Positions 1 to 8,141 of a stretch of 19,424 bases of DNA are shown here, piece after piece. The stretch is from Emcibacteraceae bacterium (GTDB lineage Bacteria; Pseudomonadota; Alphaproteobacteria; Sphingomonadales; Emcibacteraceae). Location of the stretch: assembly GCA_016763335.1 (NCBI GenBank), contig JAESUD010000349.1:1-19424 (forward strand), in the 5' to 3' direction. A program made the position numbers and the translations under genes. The notes beneath the pieces were generated by a model. It saw only the letters and a list, made by a program, of their open reading frames with translations, did not search any database and had not been told where the DNA came from. Positions within the stretch are counted from its first letter, which is position 1, and the number at the start of each line of letters is the position of its first letter.

Positions 1-1059
1 GCCCTGAATTAATTTGCTATCTTTCGGTAGGGCCGTAAATTCAGGCACGCCGTTAAGGGCAATATTCAATTTGGCGGATGATCCGCGAATTTTGAACCTT
101 TTTGCTGCCTTAACAACTTTTTCACCAGCATCTTTTGGATCCATTATACCAAGGAAAGTACGTTTGGCATCAAGGTTGGACACAACCCTGTCAGCAAAAA
201 TTTCTTCACCATTATCAAGGCGGACACCAGTAACCTTGCCGTTTTTGACCATAATCTGATCAACGGGTGCTTTGGTGCGGATTTCGCCGCCATGTTCTTG
301 AAATGCACCGGCAAGTGCGCTGGATATTGCCCCCATGCCGCCGCGGGCAAAGCCCCATGCGCCAACACTGCCGTCGACATCACCCATATAATGATGCAGA
401 AGCACATAAGCCGTTCCCGGTGACATCGGGCCAAGTCCAGTGCCAACGATTGCCGACCCAGCTTTATGGGCTTTAATTAAATCGGATTCGAAAAATTGAT
501 TAAGGTAATCACCAACGCTAATGGTGAAAAAACGCACAAAATCATGTAGGTCTTTTGCGCCGAGTTCACCAAATTTCTTGGCAAGAAAAGCAAGCTCGCC
601 GATATCGCGGAATTTAAAACTTGTCGGGTCGGGCGGGGTTCTAAGCAACATCGGACGAATGAAACGACACCATTTGGCCATTTCGTTATAATATCGATCG
701 TAAGCATCAACATCGATCGGGCTATGACGCCTTATTTCACGGCGCATAACCTCATGGTCGCTGTAGCTTCCCAGATAATCACCGCTGTCGGTAAGCGAAA
801 ATCCACCATTATAAGTGACAACCTGAAGACCATGTTTTGCGAGGTTAAGATGACGGTAAATTTCTGGCCTGAATAGACTGCAGACATAGGAGCAGTTTGA
901 ATATTTCCAGTCTTCGTGGAGATTGCGACTGACGGTGGCGCCACCGATATAGTCATTTTTCTCCACCACAAGAACATCTAGTCCTGCTTTTGCTAAAAAC
1001 GCTGCGCTTGTTAGGCCATTATGGCCAGCGCCAACGACAATAATATCATATTTTTTCAT
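1..1059 (-). CDS. FAD-dependent oxidoreductase, phytoene desaturase/PYROXD2-like (partial, C-terminus outside window)
   Basis: The reading frame is open from the ATG at 1059 to the window edge: 353 codons with no stop. The N-terminus has a dinucleotide-binding Rossmann motif (VVGAGHNGLTSAAFLAKAG, about residues 7-25), an acidic residue ending the second beta strand (VVEKN), and the GGA motif seen in phytoene-desaturase-like flavoproteins. Further on are GGMGAISSAL and an FAD-family strand (ADRVVSNLDAK). These fit the NAD(P)/FAD-dependent oxidoreductase family that includes human PYROXD2; full members run a little over 500 residues, so roughly the last third is missing. The substrate cannot be told from sequence. 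No signal peptide is visible, so a cytoplasmic enzyme is likely. It is divergent from the BetI-like regulator at 1272, which may control it. The family call is firm; the function is open. Confidence 0.85.
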   Translation of the reverse strand, partial: MKKYDIIVVGAGHNGLTSAAFLAKAGLDVLVVEKNDYIGGATVSRNLHEDWKYSNCSYVCSLFRPEIYRHLNLAKHGLQVVTYNGGFSLTDSGDYLGSYSDHEVMRREIRRHSPIDVDAYDRYYNEMAKWCRFIRPMLLRTPPDPTSFKFRDIGELAFLAKKFGELGAKDLHDFVRFFTISVGDYLNQFFESDLIKAHKAGSAIVGTGLGPMSPGTAYVLLHHYMGDVDGSVGAWGFARGGMGAISSALAGAFQEHGGEIRTKAPVDQIMVKNGKVTGVRLDNGEEIFADRVVSNLDAKRTFLGIMDPKDAGEKVVKAAKRFKIRGSSAKLNIALNGVPEFTALPKDSKLIQG

Positions 1060-1179
1060 CGATTTTATATCCTTCACAGGCAAACGTCTATCTTACACAG
1101 GCAATAGCCCGTCGAATCATCCCATATTCATTTTGTGACTATGCCCATTAGTTTTTAAATTGTCCAGTCAAATAATGAA

Positions 1180-1193
1180 TGAATAGTTATTCA
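1180..1193. promoter_or_regulatory. 14-bp palindrome TGAATAGTTATTCA, candidate TetR/BetI-type operator
   Basis: The sequence is an inverted repeat with 6 of 7 base pairs symmetric around a GT centre. It lies about 80 bp upstream of the TetR-family gene and about 120 bp upstream of the divergent FAD oxidoreductase. TetR regulators usually bind such palindromes in the divergent gap next to their own gene. A possible promoter for the regulator lies between them: TTGACT at 1217-1222 and AATATT at 1240-1245, 17 bp apart. The operator role is inferred from position and symmetry only. Confidence 0.45.
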
Positions 1194-1271
1194 GTAACTT
1201 GATGTAAGCTTTTATATTGACTTAATTAATTATTGTAGTAATATTATAGAATTAATGATATGGAATGAGAT

Positions 1272-1910
1272 ATGACCGCGCTGCAAAAACCGCAAACAAC
1301 ACGACGAGCTGCAAAAGCTGTGCGTCGTCGTCAGCTTATCGAAGCGGCCATTAAGTCTATTGCTAAACGAGGCCTTGGTGATACGACCTTGGCTCATGTA
1401 TCTAAAGCAGCAGGGTTAAGTCAGGGCATTATTAACCTACATTTTACCAATAAAGAAAATCTACTTTACGAAACTTTAAAGTATATTCGCAGCGAGTATG
1501 AACAAAATTGGCGATCTGCACTGGAAAAATCAGATGCTGATCCCGCAAGCCAGCTTACTGCTTTGCTGAAAGCCGATTATCAGTCCGCGGTTGCCGATGT
1601 TAAAAAATTGGCCGTATGGTTTGCTTTTTGGGGTGAGGCGAAATCACGTCCGACTTATAAGAAAATTTGCCAGGAACGGGTGACTGATTATTCGGAAATA
1701 CTTCAAGAACTTATCGTTGAACTTATTGATGAGGGCGGGTATTCAGATATTAATGTTGCTGATTTAGCGGAAGGTATTATTGCCATGGCCGATGGCCTAT
1801 GGCTTAATATACTAATCTCTGCCAATGGTTTTAAACGCAGCGATGCTGAAAGAGTTATGATGCAATATCTCGCTCAAGTTTTTCCAGAGCACCGCCACGT
1901 ATTTTTATAA
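1272..1910 (+). CDS. TetR/AcrR-family transcriptional regulator, BetI-like
   Basis: A 212-residue protein with an N-terminal TetR helix-turn-helix at about residues 17-63 (RRRQLIEAAIKSIAKRGLGD, then TLAHVSKAAGLSQGIINLHF with the NKENLL end). The C-terminal half has features typical of the BetI-type ligand domain: LAVWFAFWGEA near residue 120 and MADGLWLNILIS near 173. BetI in enterobacteria represses choline-to-betaine genes, but no such pathway is visible here, so BetI-like describes the fold rather than the ligand. It is divergent from the FAD oxidoreductase at 1-1059 and most likely regulates that gene and itself through the palindrome at 1180-1193. The start chosen has GGAATGAG just upstream. 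Its stop is 4 bp from the stop of the convergent PLP enzyme. Confidence 0.9.
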   Translation: MTALQKPQTTRRAAKAVRRRQLIEAAIKSIAKRGLGDTTLAHVSKAAGLSQGIINLHFTNKENLLYETLKYIRSEYEQNWRSALEKSDADPASQLTALLKADYQSAVADVKKLAVWFAFWGEAKSRPTYKKICQERVTDYSEILQELIVELIDEGGYSDINVADLAEGIIAMADGLWLNILISANGFKRSDAERVMMQYLAQVFPEHRHVFL

Positions 1911-1914
1911 GTAT

Positions 1915-2973
1915 TCAGTCCGTTAGTTTTGTGAGTTCAATGGCATCATATTGACTTGCATAGGCGTGGACTGCGGTTGTGCCGCCAAGATGCATCAGCA
2001 TAATTCTACTGCCTTTTTCAAAACGTCCGGCTTTGGCAAGATCAAGAAGTCCTCTAATTGCTTTGCCTTCGTAAACGGGATCGGCGATTAATCCTTCGGC
2101 CTGTGAAAATAATTTCATGGCGGCAAAGGTATCATCATCGGTGACACCGTACGGGCTTAAACCTCCGGCAATAATTTCAATATCATCGCTGTCTACTCGC
2201 TCAGGAAGGCCCATTTTTATCAGAGTGTCATTGGCCAGTTGCAGGACGCGCTGCTTTTTAATTGATGTTTCTTCATCATCGGCGATCCCAATTACCCGGG
2301 TGTTTTCGCCCATTACTTTGAAGCCTGCGACCAGACCAGCCTGTGTGCTACTGCTGCCTGTGCAATGGACAATATAATCAAAATGGATGCCGAGTTTATT
2401 GCTTTGGTCAACAATTTCTGCGGCGCAACCAAAATAACCAAAACTACCAAATTCATGTTCTGAGGCTCCCGCCGGGATTAGATATGGTGTATGGCCATTC
2501 TTTTTCTGAAGTTTGACAAAATCCTCCAGCGGTGATTGATCTTCAATTGGTCTGACGGTTTCATCAATATATAAATCCGCCCCCATCATGCTACTGAGCA
2601 GAATATTGCCGACTTTTCGGTAAGTGGGGCCGGTATCTTTGGTCCAGCCAAAATGAAGTAGTGCGCATTTTAAGCCGCACTTTGCTGCGGCTGATGCGGT
2701 TTGGCGCGTGTGGTTTGATTGAATGGCACCGGCAGTGACAAGCATATCGGCACCTTGGTCGATGGCGTCACCAACCAGAAATTCGAGCTTGCGGGTTTTA
2801 TTTCCTCCGCCGGCCAGTCCCGTCAGGTCATCCCTTTTAATCCATAGTTCCTGACCGTCGAATAATTTTTCAAAATTCTTCATCGTGTGCAGTGGTGTAG
2901 GGAGCTGAGCGAGTTCAGCGCGCGGCCATTTAGATAACTCAGCTTTAATGATATTGGTTTTATTGTTACTCAT
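1915..2973 (-). CDS. D-cysteine desulfhydrase / ACC deaminase family PLP enzyme
   Basis: A fold-type II PLP enzyme of 352 residues from the ATG at 2973. Lys59 in GGGNKTRKLEF is the expected Schiff-base lysine. SNHTRQTA (86-93) contacts substrate and cofactor in this family, the phosphate loop is HCTGSSSTQAGL (203-214), and IADPVYEGKA plus MHLGG (about 296-331) complete the family signature. D-cysteine desulfhydrase releases pyruvate, ammonia and sulfide from D-cysteine; the related ACC deaminase opens aminocyclopropane carboxylate, and sequence alone does not separate these firmly. The frame is open upstream to 3138, but that extension overlaps the preceding gene in another frame and looks non-homologous. 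The 2973 start has GGAG upstream and lies 4 bp after the upstream stop, so it is likely translationally coupled to the Gfo/Idh gene. Cytoplasmic. Confidence 0.88.
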   Translation of the reverse strand: MSNNKTNIIKAELSKWPRAELAQLPTPLHTMKNFEKLFDGQELWIKRDDLTGLAGGGNKTRKLEFLVGDAIDQGADMLVTAGAIQSNHTRQTASAAAKCGLKCALLHFGWTKDTGPTYRKVGNILLSSMMGADLYIDETVRPIEDQSPLEDFVKLQKKNGHTPYLIPAGASEHEFGSFGYFGCAAEIVDQSNKLGIHFDYIVHCTGSSSTQAGLVAGFKVMGENTRVIGIADDEETSIKKQRVLQLANDTLIKMGLPERVDSDDIEIIAGGLSPYGVTDDDTFAAMKLFSQAEGLIADPVYEGKAIRGLLDLAKAGRFEKGSRIMLMHLGGTTAVHAYASQYDAIELTKLTD

Positions 2974-2977
2974 GATT

Positions 2978-4418
2978 TTAAAGGCTCCATCCTTCGCGGT
3001 ATTTCCGCTTAACAAATTGATTGGCAGGATCATAATTTGTGATCCGCATGTTTTTCCCGTCCCACAGTAATTTTTTGCGACCAGGATATTCAAAACCATC
3101 ACCCTTTTGTTTGCGTAAATTAAAGCTACGGATCGCAAGGTTACCCATAAGGATAGATTCCGTCAATGGTCCGGCAAAATCAAACGATGATGTCAGGGCT
3201 TTGTGTTTATCGCCACCAAATCCTTGTTTGCAGGCATCAACCCATGTGCTGTGATGACCATTTTCAGGCAGCTGTATTTTATGTTCTACAGGTTCCATAA
3301 TTATTATTTCACCTGAATTAAGGTAAATTTTCGGATTTTCCGCATAAGTGCCGCAGGTCATGATGCCTTTTTCGCCCATCATGATCACACCGTTGGTGCT
3401 TCCTTCATCGCCTATTGAATGATCCGCAGGAATAAGGTCCGGATGAAACGGTCTCAGTCCACCGTCTGTCCATGTTAATTTTACTTCTGTGCCGTTTTTT
3501 ATCGCTAGCAGGGAACTTGAGTTGGGTTCTTGATGATGGCGGGCAGGATTCTGGTAAATAATCAGGTATCCAGTCCTGTGAATACATGGCGCCGACACTG
3601 CTCTCTACTTCTGTAGGATAGCCAAGTCCCAACACCCTAAATGGCGGATCTATTAAATGGCAAGCCATATCGCCAAGTGCGCCGGTGCCAAAATTCCACC
3701 AGCCGCGCCATTTAAACGGATGGTATAGCGGATGATAATCGACCCAAGACGCCGGACCAACCCATTGGTCCCAGTCAAGGTTATCTAATATTGTCGGTTT
3801 ATTGGTCGGGGTTTTAATGCCCTGCGGCCATACGGGTCTGTTGGTCCAGACATGTACTTGGTCGACATTACCAATCATGCCAGCGTCAAACCATTCTATC
3901 ATTTGCTTAACGCCGTCACCGGACGCGCCCTGATTACCCATTTGGGTCACGATGTTATGGCGTTTTGCGGCCTCGGTTAATACCCGCGCTTCATGAATGC
4001 TGTGGGTCAAGGGTTTCTGCACATACACATGTTTGTCCATTTGCATGGCGGCATGGGCAATAACGGCATGGTTATGATCCGGGGTTGAAATGGTCAGCGC
4101 ATCAATATCGCTCATTTCATCAAGTAATTTTCTATAATCTTTATATTTCTTTGCTTTTGGGAATTTTTCAAATGCGTTGGCGGCCATGTTCCAGTCAACA
4201 TCGCAAATGGCGGCAATATTGGATGCACCATTATTCCAAACATTAACGGCATCACTATAACCTTTGCCGCCGCCGCCGATCACGGCAATGTTTAATTGGT
4301 CGCTTGGTGCGGTGAAACCCTGACCCAAAACATGTCGGGGTACAATGGAAAACCCTAGTGCCACTGCGGCTGTTTTTTTGATAAAAGATCTTCTGGTAGT
4401 GTTGTTATTTTGCGTCAT
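2978..4418 (-). pseudogene. Gfo/Idh/MocA-family oxidoreductase with Tat signal, interrupted by a frameshift
   Basis: The N-terminal part (start 4418) opens with a twin-arginine signal (TTRRSFIKK, then a hydrophobic stretch to about residue 33), then the NAD(P)-binding motif NIAVIGGGGKG (43-53), TPDHNHAVIA and VQKPLTHS (Lys135). This frame runs on to a stop at 3405, but homology ends near residue 306. The C-terminal part continues in another frame to 2978 (TEVKLTWTDGG, EGSTNGVIMMGEKG, ending near KREGWSL). The switch falls at the A6 run in the coding strand (plus-strand T6 at 3495-3500). With five A's instead, the two parts join as ...FPASDKNGTEVKLTW..., giving 479 residues, normal for this exported subfamily. 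The gene is therefore either truly frameshifted or carries a base-calling error. The intact enzyme would be a periplasmic or Tat-exported NAD(P)-dependent sugar or inositol-type oxidoreductase. GGGAG precedes the start. Confidence 0.85.
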
Positions 4419-4522
4419 TTTTTTCTCCCTTTTTTAACTGTATAAGAGAATTTAGGTTACGTCATCAGTAATTTAATTCTGCACCTCCACTTGTTTAAAT
4501 AAAATCATAACTTTATAAGAGA

Positions 4523-4546
4523 TGACAAAATAAGGGGTGACAAAAT
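4523..4546. repeat. Direct repeat of TGACAAAAT, two copies 15 bp apart
   Basis: TGACAAAAT occurs at 4523-4531 and again at 4538-4546 in the 144-bp gap between the divergent Gfo/Idh gene and the Cys/Met PLP gene. The second copy ends 16 bp before the PLP start codon. On the minus strand each copy reads ATTTTGTCA, and TTGTCA followed 17 bp later by TCTTAT could be a promoter toward the Gfo/Idh gene. It may be a regulator-binding site or chance in AT-rich DNA; nothing further supports it. Confidence 0.35.
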
Positions 4547-4562
4547 TAAAAGTGGGAAAATA

Positions 4563-5762
4563 ATGAAAAAAGAAAAAAGGCAAAGCCTGAATTTTGACAG
4601 TAGAGCAGTTTACTGTCCGCCGGACGAGGCGACAAAATCTATAAGTCCACCAATTATCATGTCATCCAGTTTTCAATATGATGCTGAGATTTTTCAACGG
4701 ATTATTGATGGCGAGCGAAAATCGGTAAATATTTATGGTCGTTGCGGCAATCCTAGTGAATATCAATTTGAAGAACAGATGATGATGATTGAAGGCGCCG
4801 ATGCCTGTCTTGCGACAGCATCGGGGATGGCGGCAATTTCAGTGACATTGTTTGGTTTGCTCAAGAGCGGCGATCATATTGTCTGTGACTGGACCACCTA
4901 TAGTTCTACCCATGAAATGCTTGATCACCGTTTAACGGATTATAATATTGAAACGACTTTTGTCGATACGGCAAACCCGGATGCGGTTCGCGCCGCCATT
5001 CGTGATAATACAAAAATCATTTATTTTGAAACCATCGCTAACCCGTCAATGAAGGTTGCGGCTATCCCGCCACTGGTTGAAATGGCCCATGAGCGAGGCA
5101 TCATTGTTATCTGTGATAATACTTTTGCCAGCCCCTATGTTATGCGCCCGCTAGAATGGGGTGTTGATATTGTTGTTGAAAGTGCCACTAAATTTATTGG
5201 TGGCCATAGTGATGTGATTGGTGGCGCTATTTGCATGAAGTCTGAAATTTTACCAAAAGATTTTCTCGAACAAATTCGTTGGAACACTATGGTGAAACTT
5301 GGTGCACCAATCGCCCCATTTAATGCATGGTTGCTTTCTCGCGGCATACAAACTTTAAGTGTTCGTGTTGAACGACAATGTCAGTCGGCAGCCATTCTTG
5401 CCAAACATTTTGAAAATCATCCAACCGTTGAAAAAGTTTGGTATCCCGGCCTTGCTTCGCATCCTCAGCATGATATTGCCAAGGCGCAAATGCCCAAATT
5501 TGGTGCGATGCTGACCTTTGATGTCGGCGACGGCGACAGAGCATTAAAAGTTCTTGATAATCTTGACCTTAGTTGTTTTTCAGCCAGCCTTGGCGGTGTG
5601 CGCACGACCACACAGATACCAGCATTGATGGCCTTTCTTGATATTCCAAAACAGGAACGTCTCGAGATGGGCATTTCAGACGGTATGATCCGTGTTTCTG
5701 CGGGTCTAGAGGATGTTGAGGATTTAATGGCTGATTTCGATGCAGCACTTGCGCTTTTATAA
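4563..5762 (+). CDS. Cys/Met metabolism PLP-dependent enzyme (methionine gamma-lyase / cystathionine lyase-synthase family)
   Basis: A 399-residue fold-type I PLP enzyme. Family signatures in order: YGRCGNPS (58-65, with Tyr58 and Arg60 at the phosphate-binding positions of the neighbouring subunit), SGMAAIS (87-93), Tyr113 for ring stacking, CDNTFASPY (184-192, Asp185 pairing with the pyridine nitrogen), and SATKFIGGHSDVIGG (207-221) with Lys210 as the Schiff-base lysine. The C-terminal SLGGVRTTTQIPA fits the substrate carboxylate arginine region. The usual YGGT loop reads YSST, so the exact reaction (gamma-elimination, beta-elimination or gamma-replacement) is uncertain. It is followed after 14 bp by an amino-acid permease, which suggests catabolism of an imported amino acid such as methionine or homocysteine. 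It is divergent from the Gfo/Idh and D-cysteine desulfhydrase pair. Confidence 0.88.
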   Translation: MKKEKRQSLNFDSRAVYCPPDEATKSISPPIIMSSSFQYDAEIFQRIIDGERKSVNIYGRCGNPSEYQFEEQMMMIEGADACLATASGMAAISVTLFGLLKSGDHIVCDWTTYSSTHEMLDHRLTDYNIETTFVDTANPDAVRAAIRDNTKIIYFETIANPSMKVAAIPPLVEMAHERGIIVICDNTFASPYVMRPLEWGVDIVVESATKFIGGHSDVIGGAICMKSEILPKDFLEQIRWNTMVKLGAPIAPFNAWLLSRGIQTLSVRVERQCQSAAILAKHFENHPTVEKVWYPGLASHPQHDIAKAQMPKFGAMLTFDVGDGDRALKVLDNLDLSCFSASLGGVRTTTQIPALMAFLDIPKQERLEMGISDGMIRVSAGLEDVEDLMADFDAALALL

Positions 5763-5776
5763 GTAGGAAGTAAGCC

Positions 5777-7075
5777 ATGAAATTAAAAAAGACGCTTAGT
5801 TTTTGGGACGTATTCGCTATTGCTTTAGGGCAGGTGATTGGGTCTGGTATTATGGTTCTTATCGGTATTGGTATTGGTTATACCGCCTATGCCGTGCCGT
5901 TAGCGTTTATGCTGTCGGCAATCCTGTCGCTTGTGAAACAGATGCCTGTTGTTTTTATGGGCTCGGCAATGCCGGCAACAGGCGGGCTTTATGTATATTG
6001 TAAACGTGTTCTTGGGCCAAAGGTCGGTTTTTTCTATCTGGCTATTCTTCTCATAACCCATATTCTAATCGCGTTGTTTGCCCTCGGGTTTGCCGAATAT
6101 GTGGCGGCTTTGGTGCCTGATATAAATGTCAGATATGTGGCTTTTGGCATTCTGTTTTTATTCTATCTGGTTAATCTTGTCGGTATTCGTCAAGCGGCGG
6201 CAGTGCAGAAAATAATGATCGTCTTTCTGCTTTGCGGTCTTTCAGCACTGATATTTTTTGGTATTCTTGAGGTTGATTACGCTAATTTCGCAAGTCAGGA
6301 GAAATTATTCCCGGATGGCTGGTACGGCTTTGCCCTTGCTTGTGTGGTGATGTCTTTTGCCACTGGCGGTGCTCAATTTGTATCCGAACTTGGCGGTGAA
6401 ATGAAAAATCCGCATCATGATTTACCACGGGCAATTTTTTATAGTACGCTTCTTGCTGCCGTGTTTTTTGCGCTGGTTTCTATTGTCGCCGTTGGTATTT
6501 TACCTATAGAACAAACCGCAGGGGCGACCTTGTCTGATGTGGCGCGAGAAATATTGCCGGGGCATTTATACACGGCATTTATAGTCGGTGCTGGCTTGTT
6601 TGCCCTTGCCACCAGCATTAATTCAACTTTTACATGGGCGACAAAATCCGTTTTGATTGCCTGCGAAGATGGCTGGTTGCCAAAGGGCATAGCTGTGGTC
6701 AATAAAAGGTTTAACACGCCGCATATTCTGCTTACGCTATTACTGATAATTGGTTCTGCTCCGGTTCTTGCCGGATGGGATCTGCATTATATTATTATGC
6801 TCGGTAGTGGGCTTGTGTTCATTTATGACATGGTACCGCTTATTGCGGCGTTTCTATTATCAGCACGGTTGCCTGATGTGTTTGCCGCAGCTCATTTGAA
6901 ACTATCGGAACGGACGGTTAAGGTGATCAGCGTGGCGGGACTTCTTATTCTACTGGGCCAGTTTGGCTTGGTATTTTCGGATATCGATCTGACTGGGTGG
7001 TATCTGATAAGTGGTTATCTTATATTTATAATCATTTATATTCATTTTCGTGCCAAACAAAAAAACATTCATTGA
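5777..7075 (+). CDS. APC-superfamily amino-acid permease
   Basis: A 432-residue integral membrane protein with about twelve hydrophobic segments. The N-terminus carries the APC signature GQVIGSGIM (18-26) in the first membrane helix, the unwound stretch that binds the amino-acid backbone in this fold. PATGGLYVYCKRVLGP near residue 66 and the TGGAQFVSELGGEMKNPHHDLPRA stretch near residue 200 are also typical. It starts 14 bp after the Cys/Met PLP gene with AGGAAG as ribosome-binding site, so the two probably form one operon and the permease likely imports that enzyme's substrate or exchanges its product. Its TGA stop directly abuts the stop codon of the convergent kinase gene, with no bases between. 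The specific substrate is not readable from sequence. Confidence 0.88.
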   Translation: MKLKKTLSFWDVFAIALGQVIGSGIMVLIGIGIGYTAYAVPLAFMLSAILSLVKQMPVVFMGSAMPATGGLYVYCKRVLGPKVGFFYLAILLITHILIALFALGFAEYVAALVPDINVRYVAFGILFLFYLVNLVGIRQAAAVQKIMIVFLLCGLSALIFFGILEVDYANFASQEKLFPDGWYGFALACVVMSFATGGAQFVSELGGEMKNPHHDLPRAIFYSTLLAAVFFALVSIVAVGILPIEQTAGATLSDVAREILPGHLYTAFIVGAGLFALATSINSTFTWATKSVLIACEDGWLPKGIAVVNKRFNTPHILLTLLLIIGSAPVLAGWDLHYIIMLGSGLVFIYDMVPLIAAFLLSARLPDVFAAAHLKLSERTVKVISVAGLLILLGQFGLVFSDIDLTGWYLISGYLIFIIIYIHFRAKQKNIH

Positions 7076-7663
7076 TCAACGGAATAAGTTTAAAATCTTC
7101 TCACTGTCTTTAAGCATTTGATCAATTGATTGGTTGTTGGTTAAGGTGATATCTGCTGTGGTTTTTATATGGGCTACATGTTTGAAATAGGCGGGCCTGA
7201 CATCATTGATATATTGGTTTGTTACGCTTTCTAGTGTTCTTCCCCGTTCTTCCATATCGCGTTTGATCCTTCTAAGTAAGGCGAGATCCAGATCAACATC
7301 GACAAAAATATTGAAATCACTTATTCCTGCTAGCAATGACCCGGCAAATAATCCTTCTATGATGACGGTGCCTTTCGCAGTCACAAGTTCAAAGCCTGCT
7401 CTTTCGCTGATGGTAAAATCATAAATCGGCACGTTGGCCTGTCCGTCGTTTCGTAGTTCTTGCAGGTGGTTTTTTAAAAGATCAATATCCAGTGCTGCGG
7501 GATAATCAAAATTGAAAAAGCCGTTTTTATCAATTTGTTCCGCTTTGCTTAAATAATAACGGTCAATGCTTAGCAATAGACTACCCGGCTTAGATTTGTG
7601 GATATAATCCGCGAGTGTTGTTTTGCCGGAACCGCTAGCGCCGGATATAGTAATGATTTTCAT
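7076..7663 (-). CDS. Uridine kinase-like P-loop nucleoside kinase
   Basis: A 195-residue P-loop protein. Walker A is GASGSGKT (8-15), the catalytic acid lies in SIDRYY (Asp34), FNFDYPAALD (50-59) matches the nucleoside-binding FDHP..D pattern of uridine kinases, PIYDF (79-83) is conserved there, and IIEGLFA (101-107) is the Walker B-like strand. A lid follows with RRIKRDMEERGR (131-142). Uridine/cytidine kinases phosphorylate the nucleoside to its monophosphate in the salvage pathway; this protein is slightly shorter than the typical length of a little over 200 residues. Related members of the phosphoribulokinase/uridine kinase group act on other substrates, so a udk symbol is withheld. It stands alone on the minus strand, convergent with the permease, with only a weak ribosome-binding site before the ATG at 7663. 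Confidence 0.82.
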   Translation of the reverse strand: MKIITISGASGSGKTTLADYIHKSKPGSLLLSIDRYYLSKAEQIDKNGFFNFDYPAALDIDLLKNHLQELRNDGQANVPIYDFTISERAGFELVTAKGTVIIEGLFAGSLLAGISDFNIFVDVDLDLALLRRIKRDMEERGRTLESVTNQYINDVRPAYFKHVAHIKTTADITLTNNQSIDQMLKDSEKILNLFR

Positions 7664-7737
7664 GACAGACGTTGTAAATTGTTGCGGTATATTGTCAATT
7701 CACATGTTATTGGAGGAGGGTATACTAGAAAAAGCAA

Positions 7738-7774
7738 ACGGATTAACTGCTTTACTCAAAAGTGGTTAACCCGT
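7738..7774. repeat. Imperfect inverted repeat, possible operator or stem-loop
   Basis: The arms ACGGATTAAC (7738-7747) and GTTAACCCGT (7765-7774) match at 9 of 10 positions around a 17-base spacer. The repeat lies about 75 bp upstream of the uridine-kinase-like start, on the 5' side of both neighbours, so it is not a terminator for either. It could be a regulator-binding site or a leader hairpin. Function unknown. Confidence 0.35.
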
Positions 7775-8091
7775 TGTCTATAAAATTCATAAAGTACTAA
7801 ATAAAACTATATTTTTTTAATAAAAAATATCCCGCCAAGACGTTCATTATTACTGTCTTCAATCTGCTATGCTTAATTACGCATGTAAAACACATAATTA
7901 TTAAGGCCCATTTTATGCCCAGCGACAATATAGGCATTAATTGTTTCTAGAGAATTACCATTATTGATATTATTTGTAATTTTTTGTAACCAAATGTAAT
8001 TATAAAAAAATAATTAAAATTATGATTTATTCTGCCATAAATTGTTTTTTTATTTTCTAATTGTCTTAAAATTCAGTATAAAAGGGCTATG

Positions 8092-8111
8092 TGTATATGT
8101 TTTTTGTATAT
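8092..8111 (+). repeat. Direct repeat TGTATAT x2 upstream of the hybrid kinase
   Basis: TGTATAT occurs at 8092-8098 and 8105-8111, a 13-bp period, 31-50 bp before the GTG start of the hybrid kinase. A similar TGTATT/TGTATA series with 12-13 bp period lies upstream of the second kinase. OmpR-family regulators bind direct repeats about one helical turn apart, so a shared regulator site is possible, but such words are common in AT-rich DNA and may instead be promoter -10 elements. Confidence 0.3.
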
Positions 8112-8141
8112 TTCTGTTTTAAATATTAAAAGAATGACATC

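Larger units (their letters stand above)
7664..8141. other. AT-rich intergenic region between the kinase gene and the first sensor kinase
   Basis: No convincing gene is seen in these 478 bases. They separate the divergent uridine-kinase-like gene and the hybrid histidine kinase, so promoters for both should lie here. Visible structure includes an imperfect inverted repeat (ACGGATTAAC at 7738-7747 with GTTAACCCGT at 7765-7774, 9 of 10 pairs) and a near-palindrome ATGCTTAATTACGCAT at 7869-7884 (7 of 8 pairs). Two TGTATAT copies are at 8092 and 8105. From about 7780 onward the DNA is strongly AT-rich. Confidence 0.6.

Noticed and set aside
144..713. Short minus- and plus-strand frames in the first 1 kb
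   Set aside because: They overlap the continuous 353-codon flavoprotein frame, which carries family motifs throughout.
2974..3138. Upstream extension of the D-cysteine desulfhydrase frame by 55 codons
   Set aside because: It overlaps the conserved C-terminus of the Gfo/Idh gene in another frame, has no family similarity, and the ATG at 2973 has a suitable ribosome-binding site and ideal 4-bp coupling.
3494..3500. Programmed -1 ribosomal frameshift at AAAAAAC in the Gfo/Idh gene
   Set aside because: The frame needed to continue the protein is +1, not -1, and the heptamer is out of register with the upstream codons (GAT AAA AAA CGG). Six A's are also short for efficient transcriptional slippage.
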